Below, one piece after another: positions 1 through 6,253 of a stretch of DNA of 22,205 nt. The stretch comes from CALVNN01 sp964393975 (GTDB lineage Bacteria > Bacillota > Clostridia > Christensenellales > UBA1242). Within the stretch, counting starts at the first letter, position 1. Every line of letters starts with the position of its first letter. The notes under the pieces were generated by a model. It did no database searches, was not told where the DNA came from, and saw only the letters and a list, made by a program, of their open reading frames with translations. The translations under genes and the position numbers were made by a program. The stretch lies in assembly GCA_964393975.1 (NCBI GenBank), contig CAYMVO010000015.1, forward strand, positions 1-22,205, written 5' to 3'.

Positions 1-42
1 TTTAGAGCAAATTGTTAAATTTGCATAAATTTTAAATTTGAT

Positions 43-205
43 TTAAAATTTTACGACACATAGTTTATAATCAAGGAAAGAGAGCAAAGCACAAAGTATT
101 TTGCAAGGTTTCCGCTGATTTCAATCAGTGACGTACACAATTTATTGTGTAATTGCGAGAGCAATAAAAATTTTAACTTGCTTAAAATTTTACGTCACAT
201 AGTTT
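43..205 (+). repeat. Intergenic direct repeat pair
   Basis: A 24-base word beginning TTAAAATTTTACG and ending CACATAGTTT occurs at 43-66 and again at 182-205 with one mismatch (GACA versus GTCA). The starts are 139 bases apart. The word AGAGCAA precedes both copies (4-10 and 158-164), so the window appears to open inside one unit and then show a second. No reading frame with a ribosome binding site is visible in 1-300. Whether this is a dispersed repeat or part of a tandem array cannot be told from one window. Confidence 0.6.
113..165 (+). other. Cluster of three small hairpins
   Basis: Three inverted repeats lie almost end to end. CGCTGAT and ATCAGTG (113-130) close on a TTCA loop with one G-T pair. 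ACACAA and TTGTGT (135-150) close on TTTA. ATTGC and GCAAT (152-165) close on GAGA, which has the GNRA tetraloop form. They sit between the two repeat copies at 43-66 and 182-205. No T-run follows, so they do not look like a terminator. They could be a structured RNA or a folded mobile repeat; no known RNA family was recognised. Confidence 0.45.
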
Positions 206-244
206 TTATTATGCTCACTAAATAAATTTTTTAGTAAATTTTAA

Positions 245-274
245 TTGCTTTTTACAAACATTATTTGATATAAT
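245..274 (+). promoter_or_regulatory. Promoter for the 285-residue membrane protein gene
   Basis: A TTGCTT -35 element (245-250) and a consensus TATAAT -10 element (269-274) are separated by 18 bases. A TG at 266-267 makes an extended -10. It lies about 39 bases upstream of the ATG at 313. Confidence 0.65.
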
Positions 275-312
275 AACTATAGAAGTTTTTAAAAAATTTT
301 AAGGAGGGCTTT

Positions 313-1170
313 ATGAAGCTTATAAGAAAACTAATTTTTTCGATAATAGGTATTGTTGGCTTTATAGCTATTATAGTTGTGGCGGGGTATATTTTTGTTA
401 GAACGACTTACGACATTGATTTATTCAACACTGTAGGGCAATTACGCACGCTAAATCAAAAAGTTGATGAATCGACGCTCTGCCCTAACGCATTTACAAA
501 CAATGATATGGCGGATGCTAGGACTGCTATTAATAGTTCTGTTGCAAATATGATCACATACACCGAAGAAGAAGGGTATAAAATAAACCTTAATGGTGTC
601 ACTTCACCTATGATAAAAGACATAACACTCACCGATAAACAGGTCGGTGCATTGTCAAATTTGATTGTTCAACAGGAATTAGGTGGTAAAATCACAATAA
701 ACGAAAAAGACTGCTCACTATCAGTACTGCAAGTCACTTTTAGCGATATTGATAATGGTAGCGTGATTTTTAACACAACCGTAAAAATAGATATCACACC
801 TCTCAAAAAAGATATGACTTCTTTCCCCTATAACTATGTTAGCGGGTACATTCCAGATTATTTGTATGTATCTTCTACAGTAAATGTACTGAAAGAGACC
901 ACCGCTTTCACCTACACCGTTTCACATAACAACATAACATTAAACAACCTAAGTGATGAAGATACGGAAGATTTATTCCACACCCTTGACACGGTCGCAA
1001 AAATTGGTTCCGCTAAAGACCTCAACGAGAGTATCGGAAACATAGTTATGAATACCCTCATAGGAGATAAAGATCACAGCGGTATCGCTTATGCTCTAAA
1101 AGCAATTGGTGCCACTGACTACAACTTTATCCAAAAATCAGAAATCAACTATTTTGTAATAGAAATGTAA
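313..1170 (+). CDS. Membrane-anchored extracytoplasmic protein of unknown function
   Basis: A 285-residue protein whose family I do not recognise. Residues 1-8 are basic (three K or R) and residues 9-30 form one hydrophobic segment, so the protein is probably anchored N-in with about 255 residues outside the membrane. The outer part has alternating beta-like stretches and threonine/asparagine-rich segments. It loosely recalls lipid-binding tubular domains of the YpmS/DUF2140 type, but I cannot support that assignment. The start is fixed by AAGGAGGG at 301-308, four bases before the ATG, and by the good promoter at 245-274. A 98-residue gene follows after 49 bases and is probably in the same transcript, because no terminator lies between them. 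Confidence 0.75.
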   Translation: MKLIRKLIFSIIGIVGFIAIIVVAGYIFVRTTYDIDLFNTVGQLRTLNQKVDESTLCPNAFTNNDMADARTAINSSVANMITYTEEEGYKINLNGVTSPMIKDITLTDKQVGALSNLIVQQELGGKITINEKDCSLSVLQVTFSDIDNGSVIFNTTVKIDITPLKKDMTSFPYNYVSGYIPDYLYVSSTVNVLKETTAFTYTVSHNNITLNNLSDEDTEDLFHTLDTVAKIGSAKDLNESIGNIVMNTLIGDKDHSGIAYALKAIGATDYNFIQKSEINYFVIEM

Positions 1171-1219
1171 TATTGGTCAACTCCAATGATAACAATTAAA
1201 TTTTTAGGAGGTAATAAGT

Positions 1220-1516
1220 ATGTTAAAAGAAAAGGAAATTATTTGTTTAAGTGATAAATGCATTAATTACATTAATAAATATCTTCTTCAAGAAATGAAT
1301 ATCACAAGTCCTATTAATGAAGAGATGTTGTCAAATATAGAAGATGAATGTAATGAGTACAACGATTTATTAGCGGGAAAAGAACTAGACTCAACAATTC
1401 AAATCGACAAACAAAGATGTTTGCTTGCAGGTGAAGTTGCTGAAGAGATTTATTCCGCTATAGAGTTTAACAAAATTGATTACAATGATTTAAACAAAAG
1501 ATTAAACTTAAAATAA
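1220..1516 (+). CDS. Small acidic protein of unknown function
   Basis: A 98-residue protein, rich in Glu, Asp, Asn and Ile, with no signal peptide or membrane segment. It looks mostly helical, with four scattered cysteines and no metal-binding spacing. No family was recognised. The start is well supported by AGGAGG at 1206-1211, eight bases before the ATG. It follows the 285-residue membrane protein gene by 49 bases on the same strand and is closed by a terminator 17 bases after its stop, so the two probably form a two-gene operon. Confidence 0.75.
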   Translation: MLKEKEIICLSDKCINYINKYLLQEMNITSPINEEMLSNIEDECNEYNDLLAGKELDSTIQIDKQRCLLAGEVAEEIYSAIEFNKIDYNDLNKRLNLK

Positions 1517-1533
1517 CTATATCTAAAAAAATT

Positions 1534-1566
1534 GACAAACCGAAACAAAAACGATTTGTCTTTTTT
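1534..1566 (+). terminator. Rho-independent terminator of the two-gene operon
   Basis: GACAAA (1534-1539) pairs with TTTGTC (1555-1560). A further CG/CG pair inside the stem follows one mismatch, and six T residues follow at 1561-1566. It lies just after the stop of the 98-residue protein gene. Confidence 0.65.
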
Positions 1567-1687
1567 ATCCTGACATCTTAAAGTATTAAATTAATTTCTG
1601 ATTTAATAGAATAAATGTATTATTAAGTAACTCTTGCAAAGTTTACTTTTTATGTTACTATTAGTTTTCTAATTTATAACAATACGT

Positions 1688-1718
1688 GAATAAATAATTA
1701 TAATAAAATTATTGATTC
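1688..1718. other. AT-rich hairpin at the end of the protease gene
   Basis: GAAT plus AATAATT on the left and AATTATT plus ATTC on the right form an 11-pair stem with one internal mismatch. It overlaps the stop codon of the serine protease gene. No T-run follows on either strand, so at best it is a weak terminator or an RNA 3' end stabiliser. In the rest of 1567-1708 I see no gene. Confidence 0.35.
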
Positions 1719-2350
1719 ACTGAATCTAAATAAACACTTATTACAAAACTGGGGATAATGTAAGATAAACTATCAGAACTATTTAATCCATTATTGGTTT
1801 TAAATGATATTATCCCCAAAAATTCTCCTTTAGTATTAAATATCGCCCCACCGCTATCACCACTCCGTATATTTATTGAAACTTGAATTACATCAAAAAC
1901 ATTATCTTCAAATTCTATTTTTTGAAAGGGATTAGAAACTATTCCAGAATCAATAGATATCCCTTGACCTAACGCATTGCCTATCTTAACAATTTTATCT
2001 CCATAAAAAACTTCTGTTTTTGAAATCATTTTCAAATTTTTATAATCACCAACTTTTACATCAGTAGATAGTAAAGCCAAATCTTTACTTTCATTACAAT
2101 CAATCAAAGTTAAATTAAAACTACTTTGTTTGTTATATGAATATGCAATAATGCTCTCAACAGGAAAACTGAATAAATGCGCAACAGATATCACATTATA
2201 AGGATTAATTATAATGGCTGAACCTTTTATAATTTCACCACCAACTGTATTTACTTCTACGATTAACACATTATTTATGTATTTACTAATTATCTTTTTA
2301 ATGTTATTTTCTTGAGAAGAAAGAACGCTAACTAAAGCAAAAATATACAT
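1709..2350 (-). CDS. Trypsin-like serine protease (frameshifted at its 5' end)
   Basis: This 213-residue stretch carries a complete trypsin-like peptidase domain of the PF13365/DegP type. The likely triad is His58 (in SVAHLF), Asp90 (in SKDLALL) and Ser166 (in RSGDSGGAIF). No PDZ domain follows, so it is a minimal protease. The ATG at 2350 has no Shine-Dalgarno sequence. A properly signalled ATG lies at 2417, in another frame, directly after an AAAGGA site, and encodes a basic N-terminus and hydrophobic segment. Removing one T from the T6 run at 2351-2356 would join the two into a signal-anchored protease facing the cell exterior. It is the last gene of a five-part minus-strand operon; the preceding gene ends only four bases before the ATG at 2417. 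The family call is firm; the true N-terminus is not. Confidence 0.8.
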   Translation of the reverse strand: MYIFALVSVLSSQENNIKKIISKYINNVLIVEVNTVGGEIIKGSAIIINPYNVISVAHLFSFPVESIIAYSYNKQSSFNLTLIDCNESKDLALLSTDVKVGDYKNLKMISKTEVFYGDKIVKIGNALGQGISIDSGIVSNPFQKIEFEDNVFDVIQVSINIRSGDSGGAIFNTKGEFLGIISFKTNNGLNSSDSLSYIIPSFVISVYLDSVNQ

Positions 2351-2417
2351 AAAAAAGATATAAACAAACTATTGATGTAATAAATAAATCACCTATTTTA
2401 ACTCGGTTTTTGAGCAT
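2328..2417 (-). pseudogene. Detached signal/anchor segment of the serine protease
   Basis: A 29-residue frame with ATG at 2417 and AAAGGA about eight bases upstream. It encodes a start rich in Lys and Arg (MLKNRVK) and then about 17 hydrophobic residues. It runs out of frame with the protease at the T6 run at 2351-2356 and stops at 2328. The good ribosome binding site here, and none at 2350, argues that translation starts here. The break may be a sequencing error, a real mutation, or slippage at the homopolymer. Confidence 0.6.
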
Positions 2418-2418
2418 G

Positions 2419-3099
2419 TTAAATTCCTTTTTCCATACATTTTTCACCAAAAACATTTTGACCTAACTGTCTTAAGTAGTTTAAGTTACTATTATGTATG
2501 TTATCTAAAATTTCATCATCTTGACCATCAATGTTGTTTTGTTTCTGAAAAGTAGAAATAACATTTTTAATAGTTTGATTATTGAAACCAAAACTACTAT
2601 CAAAATCTACGCCAATAATTTTCTTTGCATCCATACGCATATTCTTGATAAGTTTTGAGATTTTTACTATATCTACGCCAATAGGCAAACACCCCTGCTC
2701 TTTTTGATAGTCAGTCAATAGTTTTTTATAAGCCGATAATATTTCATATGCATTATTAAAAATTATCAAATCTGTAAAACTTCTACCATTAATCTTTTCC
2801 TGATTGTTATCTAAAGTGTAAGAATGTGAATCCGCACAACTAAGCCATTGGCAGTAAGCCTTCTTAATGTTTGCTAATCTTTTTTCCTTACTGCAAGCTT
2901 CCCAAGAAACTACCTTTGGTTTAAACATATTTTCCGTTTCTTCTAATTCTACAATATCACCTATAAACAATTTTTCTTTGACTTCTTTAGCATTGATAAA
3001 CATCTCTAAACATTTACCTTTGATAAGACATTTATCTACCATATTTATCCCTTGATAAATTGTTCCACCTTTACCTGTTATAATTACTTTATATTGCAC
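2419..3099 (-). CDS. Cytoplasmic protein of unknown function, possible immunity protein
   Basis: A 226-residue protein that starts with GTG. AAAGGGG lies about nine bases upstream, within the end of the preceding gene's spacer, and fixes the start. No signal peptide or membrane segment is seen, so it is probably cytoplasmic. Residues 1-70 look like a small beta-rich domain and residues 75-226 look helical, with eight cysteines in all and no clear metal site. No family was recognised. It lies 14 bases downstream of the nuclease-domain frame, which is where immunity proteins of polymorphic toxins usually sit. That role is inferred from position alone. The protease gene begins four bases past its last sense codon. 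Confidence 0.75.
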   Translation of the reverse strand: MQYKVIITGKGGTIYQGINMVDKCLIKGKCLEMFINAKEVKEKLFIGDIVELEETENMFKPKVVSWEACSKEKRLANIKKAYCQWLSCADSHSYTLDNNQEKINGRSFTDLIIFNNAYEILSAYKKLLTDYQKEQGCLPIGVDIVKISKLIKNMRMDAKKIIGVDFDSSFGFNNQTIKNVISTFQKQNNIDGQDDEILDNIHNSNLNYLRQLGQNVFGEKCMEKGI

Positions 3100-3113
3100 T
3101 GCTCTGCACCCCT

Positions 3114-3419
3114 TTATATTCGTTCAATCTCATATTTCTTACCATTAAAATTTTTAAAATAATTTATTATTTTATTACCTATTTCATATTGTGTATCAAA
3201 ATCTAGTCCATTCATATAATTACGAATAGGCTGTTCGCATGGATCATGTCCTGTTATTTTCTTAAACAAATTTTTATTTTCAATTGTTTGTGTAGAATAT
3301 AATTTTGATATTTTATCATGCATTTCTTTGGGTATTCGAACTGTGTTGCCAGTGGAATGAATATTATACTTTCCAAACCTATTTAAGTTTTCAATACGCT
3401 GCTCTACTATATGATGCAC
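3114..3419 (-). CDS. HNH/endonuclease VII-fold (xHH) toxin domain, 3' part of a frameshifted gene
   Basis: A 101-residue frame that begins (as GTG) inside the conserved HHIVEQ block. It continues with IHSTGNTVRIPKEMHDKISK and a C-terminal stretch near LDFDTQYEIGNKII. This layout matches HNH-superfamily nuclease toxin domains with paired histidines: the HH pair, a later Asn, and the PKEMH helix histidine. They act on nucleic acid and usually form the C-terminus of polymorphic toxins. No Shine-Dalgarno site precedes it. The same frame upstream reads KANTEV and joins the 140-residue two-TM protein if one A is added to the A5 run at 3432-3436. The whole protein would be about 240 residues. The domain call is from motifs only. 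Confidence 0.65.
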   Translation of the reverse strand: MHHIVEQRIENLNRFGKYNIHSTGNTVRIPKEMHDKISKLYSTQTIENKNLFKKITGHDPCEQPIRNYMNGLDFDTQYEIGNKIINYFKNFNGKKYEIERI

Positions 3420-3829
3420 TTCAGTATTTGCTTTTTACCCAATATTTTGTTATAAAATTTAACAAGACCACTATGAGAAGCATACTTTTTTGTCGAATTC
3501 GCAACAATATCAGTTCCATTTTTTGCTATTATTTCTTCTATAGTTTTTATATTTTCATTTACTATGTATTTACCAGTATTAGTAGTAGCATTTTTTACTA
3601 TAGATTTACCCGCTGATTTTAAAGTTTGACAAACAACCGCAGAAATACCTCCGCTCGGCAATAATAACAAACCTTCAACGACAATCAATAGCACACCAGC
3701 AACTGTAATTTCTTCTGCGTATAAATAGTTAAATGTATCAATTGCATATGTAACAACTGAAATGGCAATAATTGCAACAACTAAAAAACTAAAAAAGCCA
3801 AAACACTTAGTTACCCCATCTTTACTCAT
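3407..3829 (-). CDS. Two-TM N-terminal part of the nuclease toxin protein
   Basis: A 140-residue frame. Residues 9-30 and about 40-62 are hydrophobic, with a short acidic link between them. A helical region follows, rich in Lys, Asn and Thr (about 65-130). It has no recognised domain by itself. The last codons (GKKQILKCII) overlap the start of the HHIVEQ nuclease frame. A -1 shift or one added base at the AAAAA of 3432-3436 turns this tail into GKKANTEVHHIVEQ, which is the expected domain sequence. It is therefore best read as the membrane-inserting front of one nuclease toxin gene. Its ATG overlaps the end of the upstream 161-residue gene by eight bases (ATGAGTAA), indicating tight co-translation. 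Confidence 0.65.
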   Translation of the reverse strand: MSKDGVTKCFGFFSFLVVAIIAISVVTYAIDTFNYLYAEEITVAGVLLIVVEGLLLLPSGGISAVVCQTLKSAGKSIVKNATTNTGKYIVNENIKTIEEIIAKNGTDIVANSTKKYASHSGLVKFYNKILGKKQILKCII

Positions 3830-4307
3830 TATCTCTTATTTGATTCTCACTATAAGTGACTCCACCATACTCGAATAGGACATCTTTAACGCCATCTTCA
3901 TTATATGTAGTAACACATTGAATTTGTAAGTATTCTTTTGTACCATCCTCATATTCAATGCAATAATCTATTATAAGAGAATTTTCTTGAAAGTTCTCAA
4001 ATGAACTAAAAGTTAAACAAACATTTCCTCCTTCAGAAGTGAATGTTAAATCATTTTTACAATTACCTGATAAAAGCATGGAGCCACTAACTGTTTTACT
4101 CGTTTCATTAGTATCAGTATCTAACTCATCCACATATCTTTGAAGCATAGATAAATCTGGTTTATCAATTATCACAGACTCATTAGAAAAAACACCTGAT
4201 ACATTTATATGTGTTTGAATATGATTCGCAACTAACCAAACCACGCTCAAAACAAAGACATGCATCAATATAAATACAGACCTCCACACTCTTTTATTAT
4301 TAGTCAT
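3822..4307 (-). CDS. Single-TM extracytoplasmic protein, first gene of the toxin/protease operon
   Basis: A 161-residue protein with a basic N-terminus (residues 1-9), one hydrophobic segment (about 10-28) and a beta-rich outer domain with four cysteines (in GNCKND, GNVCLT, DYCIEY and IQCVTT) that could form disulfides. No family was recognised. GGGAG lies about nine bases before the ATG, and a strong promoter (TTGACT-17-TATTAT) lies just upstream. It is the lead gene of the operon and overlaps the two-TM toxin gene by eight bases, so the products are probably made together at the membrane. It may be an anchor, sensor or chaperone for the toxin; that is inference. Confidence 0.75.
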   Translation of the reverse strand: MTNNKRVWRSVFILMHVFVLSVVWLVANHIQTHINVSGVFSNESVIIDKPDLSMLQRYVDELDTDTNETSKTVSGSMLLSGNCKNDLTFTSEGGNVCLTFSSFENFQENSLIIDYCIEYEDGTKEYLQIQCVTTYNEDGVKDVLFEYGGVTYSENQIRDNE

Positions 4308-4336
4308 ATTAAAACTCCCAACTATTACTTTATATA

Positions 4337-4365
4337 ATAATACAACATTTTAACATACTAGTCAA
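4337..4365 (-). promoter_or_regulatory. Promoter of the toxin/protease operon
   Basis: On the minus strand a TTGACT -35 element (4365-4360) and a TATTAT -10 element (4342-4337) are exactly 17 bases apart. This is a near-consensus sigmaA promoter about 30 bases upstream of the ATG at 4307. It is divergent from the ABC exporter promoter at 4411-4441. Confidence 0.75.
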
Positions 4366-4410
4366 TATATATTTTTTGTTTTTTACAAATCATAACAATT
4401 TCATCTTTTT

Positions 4411-4441
4411 TTGTGCAAAAATTTAAAGAATGTGCTATACT
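4411..4441 (+). promoter_or_regulatory. Promoter of the ABC exporter operon
   Basis: A TATACT -10 element (4436-4441) is preceded by TGC, giving an extended -10 site. A weak -35 (TTGTGC, 4411-4416) lies 19 bases upstream. The leader to the ATG at 4522 is about 75 bases and AT-rich. I see no regulatory palindrome in it. Confidence 0.5.
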
Positions 4442-4521
4442 AATAAAAAATTACATAAATCTATGATTTTTGGCAAGAAAATTGATTTTTTTAACAAACT
4501 ATATTTAGGAGATTAAACAAA

Positions 4522-6240
4522 ATGAGAAAACTATTTCGGTTTTGCAAAGGTTATATAAAACAAATGATCTTTGCCCCACTATTTAAAATTATAGAGACTG
4601 CTACGATCATAATTATTCCATTTTTAGTAGCAAATATGATAGATGTGGGTATAAAATATCATGATGTAGGCTACATCACCACTTGGGGTATAATAATAGT
4701 TGCGTTAAATATTATAGGTATCATAAGTACTATAATATGTTCAAAACTTTCCGCAATAGCTTGTACAGGTGTAAGTTATGAAATACGTAAAGGACTTTAC
4801 GAACACATAAATACATTTTCACATGCCGAACTAGATAAATTTACCACGGCGAGCCTAAATAATAGAATGACACACGACGTATCTAGGATTAACACTTCAC
4901 TCGGTTTGTTTTTACGAATAATTATGAGAACGCCACTCTTGATAATTGGATCCACAATAATGGCGATGATAATAGATTTAAAATTGTCCTTGTTATTTGT
5001 AGTAGTCGCACCACTTATTTTGATAGCGGTATTTTGGATACTTAAAAAGACCGAACCTCTTTACGATGAGACGCAAAAAGATTTGGACAACGTGTCAAAA
5101 ATCACGAGAGAAAACCTGCAAGGTGCTAGAGTGGTAAGAGCATTTAACAAGCAGTCTTATGAAGAAAATAGATTTGCAAAAGCAAGCGAAAAACTAAGAA
5201 AATCCGCTGTAAAAGTCGTATCTATATCAACGCTTCTCAATCCAATCACCGTTACAATCATAAATTTTGCCATTATAGCGGTGATGTGGTTCGGCGGGCT
5301 TCAAGTAAATGCGGGAGACTTGACACAAGGTCAAATAATCGCTTTTGTAAACTATCTCACACAAATATCGCTTGCGCTAATCTCGCTTGCAAATATCATA
5401 ATTGCGTTTATCAAAGCAACAAATTGCGCAAATAGAATAAACGAGGTCTTTGATACAAAGCCATCTATCGTTGAAACAAATCATAATTACATAGATATTA
5501 CTACTAGTAAAAACACACCAAAAATAGAATTTAAAAATGTTAGTTTCGCTTATTCGGACACTGCAAAAATGGCAGTTAAGAACCTTAGTTTTACGGCTTT
5601 TATGGGTGATACTATAGGTATAATTGGTGGCACTGGAAGTGGTAAAAGCAGTGTTGTCAATCTAATACCTAGATTTTATGATGTTACCAGTGGTCAAATA
5701 CTTATTGATGGCATCAATGTAAAAGATTATCCACTGCATCAATTACGAGAAAAAATAGGTATCGTGCCTCAAAAAGCGGTTTTGTTTAAAGGCACACTAA
5801 AAGAAAATTTGAGGTGGCGTAAAGAAAATGCCACCCTACTAGAAATACAAAAGGCACTTAAAATATCTCAAAGTGCAGATTTTGTATCAGAACTAGATGG
5901 TAAGTTAGATTTTAATGTACAAGCTGGCGGTAAAAACTTTTCAGGCGGGCAAAGACAAAGACTTACCATAGCTAGAGCGCTTGTTGGCGAACCTGAAATT
6001 CTCATAATGGATGATAGCGCATCAGCATTAGATTTTGCCACGGATGCAAATTTGCGTAAAGCAATAAAAAAAGAAATAAAATCTACCGTTATTTTAGTCT
6101 CTCAAAGAGCAAACACGGTCAAAAATGCTAATCAAATCATTGTAATGGACAACGGTAACATTGTCGGCGTAGGTACACACAAAGATTTGATGAAAAACTG
6201 CGACGTATATAAAAATATATACGATTCACAAACAAAATAA
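4522..6240 (+). CDS. ABC exporter half-transporter with degenerate ATPase site (BmrC/LmrC-like)
   Basis: A 572-residue type I ABC exporter subunit. Residues about 1-300 hold the six-helix transmembrane domain and about 330-572 the nucleotide-binding domain. Visible motifs are Walker A GGTGSGKSS (369-377), Q-loop VPQKAVLF, signature FSGGQRQR (Ser474) and Walker B ILIMDDSASALD. The position of the catalytic glutamate is Asp498, and the H-loop histidine is replaced by Gln528 (VSQRAN). These changes mark the degenerate-site subunit of heterodimeric exporters such as BmrCD, LmrCD and TM287/288. The partner follows after 13 bases. Known relatives export drugs or peptides; the substrate here is unknown. 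The start is set by AGGAG at 4507-4511. Confidence 0.92.
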   Translation: MRKLFRFCKGYIKQMIFAPLFKIIETATIIIIPFLVANMIDVGIKYHDVGYITTWGIIIVALNIIGIISTIICSKLSAIACTGVSYEIRKGLYEHINTFSHAELDKFTTASLNNRMTHDVSRINTSLGLFLRIIMRTPLLIIGSTIMAMIIDLKLSLLFVVVAPLILIAVFWILKKTEPLYDETQKDLDNVSKITRENLQGARVVRAFNKQSYEENRFAKASEKLRKSAVKVVSISTLLNPITVTIINFAIIAVMWFGGLQVNAGDLTQGQIIAFVNYLTQISLALISLANIIIAFIKATNCANRINEVFDTKPSIVETNHNYIDITTSKNTPKIEFKNVSFAYSDTAKMAVKNLSFTAFMGDTIGIIGGTGSGKSSVVNLIPRFYDVTSGQILIDGINVKDYPLHQLREKIGIVPQKAVLFKGTLKENLRWRKENATLLEIQKALKISQSADFVSELDGKLDFNVQAGGKNFSGGQRQRLTIARALVGEPEILIMDDSASALDFATDANLRKAIKKEIKSTVILVSQRANTVKNANQIIVMDNGNIVGVGTHKDLMKNCDVYKNIYDSQTK

Positions 6241-6253
6241 GGAGGTATGCTAA

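Noticed and set aside
1..240. Insertion sequence end or CRISPR array
   Set aside because: The repeats are direct, only two, 139 bases apart, with no transposase and no regular spacers.
1174..1188. ATTGG/CCAAT hairpin between the first two genes
   Set aside because: It is only five pairs and has no T-run, so it is unlikely to end transcription.
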